NCBI GenBank assembly: GCA_002077045.2
Contig: KZ111148.1
Coordinates: forward strand, 1,622,845-1,640,643
Direction of reading: 5' to 3'
Source of the DNA: Rachicladosporium sp. CCFEE 5018
Taxonomy: Eukaryota; Ascomycota; Dothideomycetes; Cladosporiales; Cladosporiaceae
DNA: 17,799 bases
Part shown: piece after piece, positions 10,001 through 17,799 of the stretch
Layout: each line of letters starts with the position of its first letter
Position numbering within the stretch: the first letter of the stretch is position 1
Translations under genes and position numbers: made by a program
The notes under the pieces: model-generated
Seen by the model: only the letters and a program-made list of their open reading frames with translations
What the model was told of the DNA's origin: nothing
Database searches by the model: none

Positions 10001-10884
10001 ACAACTATGTGACAACGAAGGTAATCAAGGAGAGCGCCATCCCTGTCTCAAATCTGGCCATCACAAACGGCGGGCTCGGCCTTACGACGCTTCCAAATGG
10101 AAAGCAGCTCAATGTACGCACACTCGGGAGTGGTCCAGAGGTCCTTGTGTTTGTACACGGCCTGGGAGCAGACACGAACTACTATTCACCTCTCCTGCAC
10201 TCTCTCGGTCTGGACGCCGACCAAAGTCGCTACACCGCTATCCTCTACGACCTCGAGGGTCATGGCCTCTCGCCTACAAAGGCCACCTCGGTCTTGACGA
10301 TTCAGTCGTATGCAGACGACCTTGCATCCCTGCTGGACGGCAAGAACAGTGTCACACTGATCGCACATTCAATGGGCTGTCTGATCGCGTCTCTCTTTGC
10401 ATCTCAGCATGAGTCTTTGGTAGAGAAGCTCGTTCTCATCGGTCCTCCTCCATGCCCTCTGCCCGCAGCCGGTGCTGAAGGCGCAACCAAACGCGCAGCC
10501 ACGATACGCGCAGAGGGTCTACGGAATGTCGCTCTTGCCGTCGCAACGGCTGGTACCTCCGCCAAGACCAAGACATCGAACGCCCTGGCCGTCACAGCTG
10601 TGCAAATGAGTGTCCTGTCTCAAGACCTAGAGGGCTATGCCAAGGGCTGTACGGCATTAGCAAGCGCGAAAGACCTAGAGATAGACTTCTCGAAGCTGAG
10701 CGAGGGCGTGCAGACGGTACTGATCACAGGCGAAGAGGACAAGGTGAGCCCACCAGAGGTCGTCGCGGGACTGGGAGGTAAGATGAAGGGGGCAGTGACG
10801 AAGGTGTTGCCCAATGTGGGACACTGGCATGTATTTGAGGATCCTGAGGGTCTTGGGCAAGCGGTCAAGAGCTTCTTGTCGTAA
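7026..10884 (+). CDS. Trifunctional fusion: amidohydrolase + FAH-family enzyme + alpha/beta hydrolase
   Basis: Six exons: 7026-7269, 7317-8187, 8240-8330, 8552-8686, 8741-9395 and 9674-10884. All introns are GT-AG and the joined frame stays open for about 1068 residues. Residues about 50-460 form a metal-dependent amidohydrolase of the prolidase/imidazolonepropionase type: H121-x-H123 (GDAHVH), K233 (QIKLSMSG, the lysine that is carboxylated in relatives), H274, H294 and D370 (LPGGDYG). Residues about 483-768 form a FAH-family domain: KNYSEH with H568, metal ligands E619-x-E621 (YEGE) and D650 (NDVTAR), then GTPAGVGFG. Residues about 795-1068 form an alpha/beta hydrolase resembling 3-oxoadipate enol-lactonase: HG at 827, nucleophile S898 (AHSMG), D1021 and H1049 (GHWH). 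Junctions restore family sequence: GGDYG-FNWTPHG at 8187/8240 and QFYIG-KSGDSYCPMGP at 9395/9674. Exon 5 crosses the first domain border and exon 6 the second. The ATG at 7026 is the first in frame and has A at -3. Probably cytosolic: no signal peptide or PTS1. Substrate unknown; cleavage of a cyclic amide, lactone or beta-diketone acid is inference. Confidence 0.9.
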
Positions 10885-11473
10885 GCATGTATCTCAAGAC
10901 TGTGTCTCCCGTATCATCTGATACTCTGTACTGCTGCTATAGCCTTCGTCCTACCAGCGGGTTACCATACTGCTAGATCCTCGAGGAATCATAATGTATT
11001 TTGCGCCTTCCCCAACGGTCAATAGATACGACTACCTCTTCCGAATTGACATTTCTCGCTTCCGCTTCTTTCAAGCTAGCTGCGATATTGGACTGCACCG
11101 CTACCGCAGCTGCGAGAAAGCCGTAGCTTGTTCCTTAATCATCGCAACAGCAACTTCAGTATAATCTTCTACGGACTTGCAATAGATGCTCGCTTCATAG
11201 ACATACGGCGCAATTTGCGCCACCGCACAATCTTTGGGAGTAAGTGATCTTGTGGTCTCCCAGTGGCCGTGAAGGACAATGGATGAAACGATTCGCCTGG
11301 TCATGCCCACTGATCAGAATGCGAGGGGATCGGAAGTTCAGTGTAGTAAAGCGAGGAGAGCTGGGTATCTCTATGAAAGTATGCAACCATTGATCCAGCC
11401 AGTCCCGAATGCCTGCTCGTCTTCCGAACGCCAGCGCTATGCATCGCTGCCCGTGAAAACTTCGACACTAATC
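10885..11473. other. Convergent intergenic region, no gene seen
   Basis: This holds the 3' flanks of the fusion gene (plus) and the Ptc5-like gene (minus). A minus-strand frame ending at 11101 (ATG at 11304, 67 codons) has no recognisable similarity. Nothing else was supported. Confidence 0.5.
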
Positions 11474-13345
11474 CTACAACTTCGCCCTCACATCCGCCGC
11501 ACCGTTGATCGCGCCACTGGCAGCAGTGGCAGAGGCCTCCTTGTTCAGCTCCACTTTGCCATCGACTTGTCCCTCGCCAAAGAAGATGACCTGGACAGTC
11601 AGATCGTCGCGGAAGCGGCGGCTGTATGGACTTGGCAGCGTGAGTAGAGCAGATAGCATATCTTTGTCGCTGCCACCGAGTGCATTCCGGACAAGATGCG
11701 TTGCTGCGTTTTTGTCTTCCACTACAAAGCGGTCGTCTTGACCTGTGCTGACGCCCCATTGCTGTTGGCGTATTGGTGCGCGCTGCCCACTGGCGTCGCC
11801 TTGCTCGTGGTGCTCGACTGGTAGCTGGGAGGCCTTTTGCGATGAGAACCAGGACGACAGCCAGCCGTTGGCTGTAGCATTAGATGTCCTGGTTGACGAG
11901 CCTTGCTTGTCGAGCCATTGGCCGACCAAACCTACGACTTCTTCGTTGGTAAGCATCTCCCACAATCCATCGGTGGCCATCACCACGAAATCGCCTTTTG
12001 TAGGGTCCATTTGTGTAGTTGTGATGACCGGCTCCGCTGTGACGTACGGAGGTGTCTTGAGGTACTTCGATGGCGTACGGCCGAAATACTGATTCTTTAG
12101 CTTATCTTGTGTCTCCTTACTCCACTTGTACACTGCATCGCCGAACGCGCGACTAGGCTCCAGACCACCCAGGATACGACCATTAGCTGTCACGTAAGGC
12201 TCATTCGGATGCTCTGCTCGTAACCTGGCATCTTCCGATGGTGTGCCGCCAGTCTGATCAACTGACAGTGCGGTTGCGGTCCACTTGCCTGTGGCGCCTC
12301 TTCGGCCTAGCACAGCTCGGCTGTCGCCCGTACATGCCACCCTGAGTTCCTTCGAGCGGCTGTCGTAGAAACTGAGCAGCGCACATGACCCTGAAAGTGC
12401 AGGAGCCAGCACCTCCGCTGCTACACTCTTCGTCTTCGCCTTGAGCACTTTCTCCACGGACTCATGGGTGATCTCGTGGTCCAGCTTCATGAAGCCAGAC
12501 TTGATCGCTGCATCCACTGACTCTGCACTCGGATACGTGAGCGATGCATCCGACAGAGCAGTCTTGTATGTTGCACTTAGCTCGCGTGCCACATATGACA
12601 CGAGTGTCTGTCGTAATTTCGCTGATGTGGTCCAGCCTGCGTGCCCATCAAACACACCCCAGAACATCCAGTCTGAGCTCGTCTGACCAGGTCCTGACGC
12701 AGCGGTCGTACTGGGTACATCGACGATCTTCTCTACATGGTCGTCCTCAATCGGGTCATTGCTCGGTATCTGTACGACATCGTAGCGTACCACTCCTGCA
12801 CCACGACCGACCATATAGCTCTCCTCATTCGTTCTTAGCTTAGCGGTGACTTGATCTGCGTCGACCATCTCCAGCACCTTTCGCCCTGACGCATCGGTCT
12901 CCTTGCTGATAGTCTGACCCACAGGGATCTGTGTGGTGAACAGCTGCCCGTCCTCTACGACAAGCGCCTTGCGAACAGCTTCTGGTACCTCATTGGGATT
13001 GTCCAAAGCCGAAGTCGTAGTTCCTGACGGTGCGTACGTCACTGCACTCGTGTGACCAGTAGACGTTGCCGCAGAATATGAAGACGCAACTGAAGATGCA
13101 CTTCTGCCCGGTGATCCTTGACCTTGGTAGGCGTAGTATGCGCCTCCAGCAGCGACACCGAGTGCAACAGGTATCGAGACCCTACGGAGCTGCATAGACG
13201 ACTGTAACGGTCGCGTACTACGCGCAGATGCTAATGAGCGCTGGAAGAGAGCGTTGCCCGGTCCATTGATACGGAGGCCCTTGAGCGCCTTCCTGGGGGA
13301 TGGTCGTCTGAAGGTGCGCAGGTTTTGCACTATGGCACGGCGCAT
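11474..13345 (-). CDS. PTC5: Ptc5-like PP2C phosphatase (mitochondrial pyruvate dehydrogenase phosphatase)
   Basis: Intronless, 623 residues. In yeast Ptc5 is the metal-dependent phosphatase that activates pyruvate dehydrogenase by dephosphorylating its E1-alpha subunit. PP2C motifs are intact: WGVFDGHAG (D233, H235), ACTGDSRA (D341), VMATDGLWE (D459) and RRFRDDLTV (D580/D581), all Mg/Mn ligand or active-site positions of the family. Residues 1-45 are Arg/Lys-rich and lack acidic residues (MRRAIVQNLRTFRR...), a typical mitochondrial presequence. A hydrophobic stretch follows at about 59-73 (IPVALGVAAGGAYYAY). A low-complexity insert near 480-540 sits before the last motif. The protein ends in VRAKL; AKL fits the PTS1 consensus. 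The frame is open upstream to 13402, but that codon is TTG; 13345 is the first in-frame ATG and has G at -3. It is divergent from RPS23 over a short gap. Confidence 0.93.
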   Translation of the reverse strand: MRRAIVQNLRTFRRPSPRKALKGLRINGPGNALFQRSLASARSTRPLQSSMQLRRVSIPVALGVAAGGAYYAYQGQGSPGRSASSVASSYSAATSTGHTSAVTYAPSGTTTSALDNPNEVPEAVRKALVVEDGQLFTTQIPVGQTISKETDASGRKVLEMVDADQVTAKLRTNEESYMVGRGAGVVRYDVVQIPSNDPIEDDHVEKIVDVPSTTAASGPGQTSSDWMFWGVFDGHAGWTTSAKLRQTLVSYVARELSATYKTALSDASLTYPSAESVDAAIKSGFMKLDHEITHESVEKVLKAKTKSVAAEVLAPALSGSCALLSFYDSRSKELRVACTGDSRAVLGRRGATGKWTATALSVDQTGGTPSEDARLRAEHPNEPYVTANGRILGGLEPSRAFGDAVYKWSKETQDKLKNQYFGRTPSKYLKTPPYVTAEPVITTTQMDPTKGDFVVMATDGLWEMLTNEEVVGLVGQWLDKQGSSTRTSNATANGWLSSWFSSQKASQLPVEHHEQGDASGQRAPIRQQQWGVSTGQDDRFVVEDKNAATHLVRNALGGSDKDMLSALLTLPSPYSRRFRDDLTVQVIFFGEGQVDGKVELNKEASATAASGAINGAADVRAKL

Positions 13346-13773
13346 GACTACCGTGAGCAAGCGGAGCGGAGGTCCATGAGAGGGGAGGGGAAGGAGTGTC
13401 AAAGTGATGTATTTGGAGTGAAGGGGCGGGAATGTTCATGATACTGATAGCCAAACGAGTAAGTCCGAAAGTGGAGCCGGGTGTTGCGCCTGAGGCATGA
13501 TCGTCAAATTTCTTGGCATGCCGCACTTGAGAATCTCAGCTAGCAGCACACGGTAGACTTGACACGGCGACCAGCGACGAAGCGACCCTCATTGCACTTC
13601 GACACTCCACGAAACCGGTAAGTCGCCCATTGATTATTACTGTTGCCACAGAGCACAGCCTATCCACGAAGACTCGTTCAATATACCGGAGACTCAGCTC
13701 GACTCGAAACGTCACATTTCACCGAGACAACAGCACTACGGGATCGCATCACTAACAGTTTACTACAGCAATC
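13346..13773. promoter_or_regulatory. Shared divergent promoter of PTC5-like gene and RPS23
   Basis: Only 428 bp lie between the two start codons, and about 150 of these are a probable RPS23 5' UTR intron (listed separately). That leaves roughly 270 bp for two promoters and leaders. Three AGGGG pentamers sit at 13381-13385, 13386-13390 and 13422-13426, reading as CT-rich tracts toward the phosphatase gene. They could be stress elements, or simply the pyrimidine-rich tracts common near fungal transcription starts. Confidence 0.5.
13618..13768 (+). other. Probable 5' UTR intron of RPS23
   Basis: Donor GTAAGT at 13618-13623 follows ACCG. A textbook branch and acceptor (CACTAACAGTTTACTACAG) ends at 13768, only five bases before the RPS23 ATG at 13774. 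Length is 151 nt. Leader introns close to the ATG are frequent in fungal ribosomal protein genes. Not confirmed by transcript data here. Confidence 0.65.
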
Positions 13774-14371
13774 ATGGGAAAAGGAAAGCCCAGAGGACTC
13801 TTGGCCGCGCGCAAGCTCCGCAACCACAGGCGTGAGGGAAAGTGGGCAGATCTCCACTACAAGAAGAGACTGTTAGGCACGGCTTACAAGTCATCGCCAT
13901 TCGGTGTATGTATACCCCAGAGAAAGGACGAGGAGGGGGCGCAGAGATGTGAAAGGGTGGAACGAGAGTAAGAAGGGAACGAGCAGAGAGCGTGAGGCTG
14001 ATATACAGCGCAGGGTTCATCACACGCCAAGGGTATCGTCCTTGAGAAGGTCGGTGTCGAGGCCAAGCAGCCCAACTCCGCCATCCGAAAGTGTGTGCGT
14101 GTCCAGCTCATCAAGAATGGAAAGAAAGTCACTGCTTTCGGTACGACATGTCCACACCATCACTCCGACTGGCAAACACTAACACCAAGCAGTGCCCAAT
14201 GACGGTTGCTTGAACTTCGTGGACGAGAACGACGAGGTGTTGCTTGCTGGTTTCGGTCGTAAGGGCAAGGCGAAGGGTGATATTCCCGGTGTGCGATTCA
14301 AGGTGGTCAAGGTCTCCGGTGTTGGTCTGAGTGCGCTGTGGAAGGAGAAGAAGGAGAAGCCTCGCTCGTAG
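13774..14371 (+). CDS. RPS23: 40S ribosomal protein S23 (uS12)
   Basis: Coding exons are 13774-13905, 14014-14140 and 14193-14371, with introns of 108 and 52 nt. The product is 145 residues, exactly the usual length. uS12 sits at the decoding centre of the small subunit and monitors codon-anticodon pairing. The sequence is near-identical to the eukaryotic family: start [16 protein letters not shown], the conserved KQPNSAIRK loop (P64 is the position hydroxylated in other eukaryotes), [17 protein letters not shown] and the C-terminus [10 protein letters not shown]. Splice junctions restore the invariant SSPFG-GSSHAKG and TAF-VPNDG. The second intron has a clear CTAAC branch site. No ambiguity in the call. 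Confidence 0.99.
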
Positions 14372-15167
14372 ATGCACCAGGAATTGGTGGAGGACGACGA
14401 GCAGATTCAGATGCGCTATGGCTGTGTCGACATGCGGCTCTGTGATGGAATTGTAGCAGCCAGCTTCGGCATCATGCCTACGGCATTACAGCTTCGTACG
14501 ACGTAGACGCACAGAATCTACCCTCAGCAAGAAAGCACATCAGGTCATTGCCAACACACTGCAGCCAACCTGGTCAATATCAAAACTCCTTCTTGCCACT
14601 TCCACAACTCCTTGAAACGCTCCTTCTTCACATGGAACAACCCAAATCCAACGTCACCTCTTGCTCGCACTACAGCACCAAAGCGGCGTGTGACACAGTA
14701 TATTCACAGGTCTGCAATGGTTTAAATCGAGCACTATCAATTTGGCCGTGTTCATGTACATTTCATTGCTCCAGTCTCGAACTTTTCTACATGTTCGTGA
14801 AGAGGCTACCATGTACAACTCATCACCGACTCAGGCAATGCAACGGCTCTCCTCCCTCTCCTCTTCTTTCCGATCGTCAACAAAGGAGAAGGTCGGTACA
14901 GACCCGTGATGAAGCTCGCGAGAGCTGATCGCCCCTTTCTATCCCTCGACCCGCCGTCTGCCTTTCCATCGCCACTGCATGGAGTCCCAGGCGGCAGGTC
15001 GTCTCTGACCCAGCGGAGCGCCGCAATGGCAAGCTCGACGCCGGGAGTATGTCTATCTGCTTTTCGTTTCGTTATTCGTATACGTCATGATTATGCTGTC
15101 TGCGCTGCACACAACGCTATGCAGCTGTGCGATCTCTCTCAGTGTGATGGTGTAGAACGAGAGTCTG
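14372..15167. other. Convergent intergenic region, no gene seen
   Basis: About 800 bp between the RPS23 stop and the stop of the minus-strand Ser/Pro-rich gene, presumably both 3' UTRs. The plus frames at 14548-14928 and 14906-15220 have no recognised similarity, and the latter runs into the neighbouring gene. A 32-codon ATG frame at 14811 starts like a plausible protein (MYNSSPTQAMQRLSSLSSSF) but stops soon and has no good donor site. Confidence 0.5.
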
Positions 15168-16798
15168 TCATCGCCGGATGCCGAAAGCTTTGCCACCCAG
15201 CAACGATGCTGGGTCGGTGAAGAGTCTCAAGAAGCCTTGCCGTTTGGAGGGTCGCCGTTGGATCTTTGCGTACTGCACCATCGGGCCAACAATGTCTGCG
15301 TCTTCGATCTTGGGGAACTTCGCAGGTTGCTGAGGATCGTTGAGTGATGGCAGTCTGGTTAGCGGCGCTGTCTCTGCCAGAGGCTGATGCACCGTGCTAT
15401 CGGTGTTGGCGACACCCGCCTGAGCAGTGGCGAGCTCGTGATTTGCTCTCCAGATCGCATCGATCTGCGTCCACTTCTCGGTTGCAAGCCGGAAGATCTG
15501 CGATGTTGGGCCGTAGTGCTCGCTCAGGTGAGCTTGCTGCTGCATCCAGTCTTTGCGGGCTGCCTCCCAGTCATCTAGTAGGCGTTTGCAATTACATGGG
15601 CTGCAATGCTCTGGGAAGTATGGCGCAGGAGTGATGTGGAAGTTCGCGTGTCCGAGCTTTGACGCCCAAACGTCTCCGTTATCGGAGATGTTCATCGGAG
15701 GTATGTCGCACGTCCGAGGTATATGGCCAGAACTGTACTGGCCGAATGAAGCAATGGAGGGTGTGCTCGAAAGCGGTGGCGTGGGCATTGAGGTGAAGGT
15801 AGGTGTAAGGATTGGTGTGTGGTGGCGGCGGAAGGAGTCGGCAGACTCTGCGACTGTAGGAGACTGCAGTGGCGACTGGACCTCGTGATGGGTATCTTTC
15901 ATCAGATTCTCCATCGTGGGTGGCAACAGTGGCGTAGAGGCCAGATCTCGACCGTCGATAGGATCCTCCGACACAGGCATGCTGATCTCGAGTGGCGACG
16001 GCGCACCTCGTGCTCGTCTCGAGAAGTCCATCTCGGGCAATGAAGGCTCGATAGGCGTGTAGGGTGGAGTCATGTTATTGCGCGAGTCAAGCTGGGCGCT
16101 CAGCGACTGACGCAAACTCCCTAGTCTCACAGAGGATGACCGCGATGGGGGCGCACTATGGATATGGGGATTCGAGAGCGAAGTCGTTGGCTTGTGGTCG
16201 CGCCACCGACTGGAGACTGATGGCCATCCACGACTGATTCGAGTGACCAGCGATTCGTGGCTCAGCTCTCCGGATCGTCTCCGTTGGAAGGATGGAAGCG
16301 AGGCGATTGCAGCATCATCGCCCGGAGACCACTCTGGCGTAGGTGAAATTATGACTGTAGTCCTCGAATCTCGACTTGTTTGATGGGCACAGAAAGGCGT
16401 ATCACCTGCTAAAATCAGCAAAGGACCTTTACGAGATGAACGTCAAGTAACATACAGATACACAGTGGCTCATCTTCGAGTTCATACGATTCGTTGACGT
16501 CCTCATCGAGCTGTTCATCTTCACGCTCGTCAGGATCCTCCACCAGGTCATGCAGTGGCGACTTGCTTAAATTCACTGGTGAGTCCGGCGTCGTTCCCAA
16601 CGAAGATGTCGAGCTCCAGTGTCCATGATTCCGACTCGAAAAGGTAGGCGTTACAGGCGTTGAGGCAGTCGAAGCGCCAGAAGACTCGCGCGAGTGCGAA
16701 GGCGCAAAGTGGTACGGTGACTCCGCGTTTGTCATACCGTCGTCGTTTCGCTTTGCTCCACCCAGTCTGGGGAAGCTGAAAGAGCGAAGTCTGCTCAT
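15168..16798 (-). CDS. Ser/Thr/Pro-rich fungal protein with CxxCxC motif, function unknown
   Basis: Exons 16798-16456 and 16405-15168 flank a 50-nt intron (16455-16406; donor GTATGT, acceptor TTTAGCAG). Splicing joins EPLCI-C-DTPFCAH in frame and gives 526 residues. I do not recognise the family. Residues 1-80 are Ser-rich and basic at the start (MSRLRSFSFPRLGG), followed by an acidic segment at about 86-111. The middle, about 120-350, is disordered-looking and dense in SP/TP dipeptides (SPTPEWSP, TPPYTPIEP, TPILTPTFTSMPTPP), candidate sites for proline-directed kinases. A more ordered C-terminal part holds HCSPCNC (Cys 382, 385, 387) followed by a predicted helical stretch, about 388-448, with several Trp (DDWEAARKDWMQQQ, ATEKWTQIDAIW). 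The tail is basic. No signal peptide or membrane segment was seen. The ordered C-terminal part and the clean splice support a real gene. Confidence 0.82.
15195..15214. repeat. Short perfect hairpin near the 3' end of the Ser/Pro-rich CDS
   Basis: ACCCAGCA (15195-15202), loop ACGA, TGCTGGGT (15207-15214): 8-bp perfect arms with a 4-nt loop, about 24 nt upstream of the stop codon of the minus-strand gene. It may be coincidence within coding sequence. Confidence 0.4.
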
Positions 16799-17799
16799 GA
16801 TGTATTGGCCGGGCGATCGCCCTCTGCCTCACACACAGGTCAAGCTGGATGTCAACCGCGTGACAGACCACACATCATCAAGCACGAATGCAGGTGAGTC
16901 TGCATGCACGCGCGTTCCCCTGGAAGGTTTGTGGCTCTGCGCGACCGCGTTTCAGTGTGCCACGAATCCAGGCCGGCGCAAAGCAATCGATGTGTTGGCA
17001 GGAGGCTGTGTTGCGGTTACACAGATTGTCCTGCAGATGTGGGTGGACAGCTTTGACGCGACGTGAGACCAGCAGGTTGTGAATGCGATTCTTATCCAAA
17101 GTAGGCGCAGATGTGCGCCGCGGGAGTCAGTACTTGCGCTGGCGCAAACAATTGGTAGATGGGAGTAAGCAGCAGGTTCTGGAGAAAAGCGGCGCAAGCT
17201 CTGCGGCTTCGGCAACTTTACATTGGGGCAGCGTTGGCGGGCGGGCGGTTCGCTTTTGCTTTGTGGGCGAGGTGGGAAAAGACGAGGTACGTTTGCGCTA
17301 GCGGCACGGAACTGAGGTGCCATGCGTTCAAGTGCCTGTCTGTGCCTGGCGCTAAAGACGTACCGACGGAGTGTAGAAAAGTCTATGTGGGCCCTGTCGA
17401 TGGGCTGCAGGTTGGGCCGGCCATCGCTGCATCGGAGAGACTTCCAGATCGGCTTCCCATCACTTGGGCTGACGAGGTGACTAGTGCCAAGAGAATCTCG
17501 CTGTCGTCGCAACGTTTGTGTGCGAGGTATCAACGCGATCGCCTTCGCGATCTCAAGTGCCTCTACCAAGATCGTGAAGCTTTCTGCACCACATGCCGCA
17601 TTTGTTCGGCAGCGACACAAGAGCAAACCGAAAGCGCGGGTTTTGCCTGAAGGGCTGAGTAGCCTGAAGCTAAGCGACGTCCGGCGCCCCGGTAATACGT
17701 GGACTTTGAATGTTTCTCAAATGATCACTGCATGCGCCACACCCTCCCTCCAACTGTCCTGCAGCGGCGGCATGCAGGCGACGCAAGTCGACATGTTCG
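16799..17799. other. Upstream region of the Ser/Pro-rich gene, no supportable gene
   Basis: About 1 kb. A plus ATG frame at 17159-17650 (163 codons) and an overlapping minus frame at 16952-17626 (which opens with TTG) occupy much of it on opposite strands. Neither has recognisable motifs, and mutual overlap in GC-rich sequence suggests chance. The GGCGCA hexamer occurs at 16975, 17104, 17141 and 17191 on plus, and its complement at 17114. These may be promoter sites for the minus-strand gene. Confidence 0.5.

Noticed and set aside
11101..11304. 67-codon minus-strand frame between the fusion gene and the Ptc5-like gene
   Set aside because: Reasonable composition but no recognised family, and lies in a convergent 3' flank.
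13346..13402. 19-codon upstream extension of the Ptc5-like frame
   Set aside because: The codon at 13402 is TTG and there is no ATG before 13345; the presequence-like stretch begins at 13345.
14811..14909. 32-codon frame starting MYNSSPTQAMQRLSSLSSSF downstream of RPS23
   Set aside because: Looks protein-like but stops quickly, has no credible donor site before the stop and no downstream coding continuation; a decayed gene fragment cannot be excluded.
16952..17650. Overlapping frames of 163 codons (plus) and 224 codons (minus)
   Set aside because: They overlap on opposite strands, the minus one lacks an ATG at its start, and neither shows any motif.

Overview
The window looks like nuclear DNA of a filamentous ascomycete (Pezizomycotina, perhaps a dothideomycete; the finer placement is a guess). 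Genes are separated by 0.4-1.5 kb, most introns are 47-56 nt GT-AG with CTGAC/CTAAC-type branch sites upstream of the acceptor, and the proteins are typical fungal ones: a PDR-type ABC transporter, Rqc1/TCF25, a Ptc5-like mitochondrial phosphatase and uS12/Rps23. No bacterial operon, mobile element, CRISPR array or tRNA was seen.

Layout. 1-2789 (minus): 5' part of a PDR/ABCG full transporter, three exons visible, cut by the window edge before the second ATP-binding domain. 2790-4248: intergenic, with a perfect 10-bp inverted repeat near the transporter start. 4249-6333 (plus): intronless RQC1/TCF25 homologue with a seven-lysine run. 6334-7025: leader/promoter with several short upstream ORFs. 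7026-10884 (plus): a six-exon gene encoding a three-enzyme fusion of about 1068 residues. 11474-13345 (minus): Ptc5-type PP2C phosphatase. 13774-14371 (plus): RPS23, three coding exons and a likely 5' UTR intron. 14372-15167: convergent intergenic. 15168-16798 (minus): two-exon Ser/Thr/Pro-rich protein with a CxxCxC motif and no recognised family. 16799-17799: no supportable gene, but a cluster of GGCGCA hexamers.

The most notable item is the fusion at 7026-10884. It joins a prolidase/imidazolonepropionase-type amidohydrolase, a fumarylacetoacetate-hydrolase (FAH) family enzyme and an enol-lactonase-like alpha/beta hydrolase in one reading frame. Each part keeps its expected catalytic residues, and both domain borders lie inside single exons, so the fusion is real in the DNA and does not depend on a doubtful splice. 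It suggests consecutive hydrolytic or ring-opening steps on an unknown substrate. The neighbours are mostly housekeeping genes, so the locus is not an obvious catabolic cluster. The second notable item is the Ptc5 homologue, which carries an N-terminal mitochondrial presequence, a hydrophobic segment and a C-terminal AKL peroxisomal signal.
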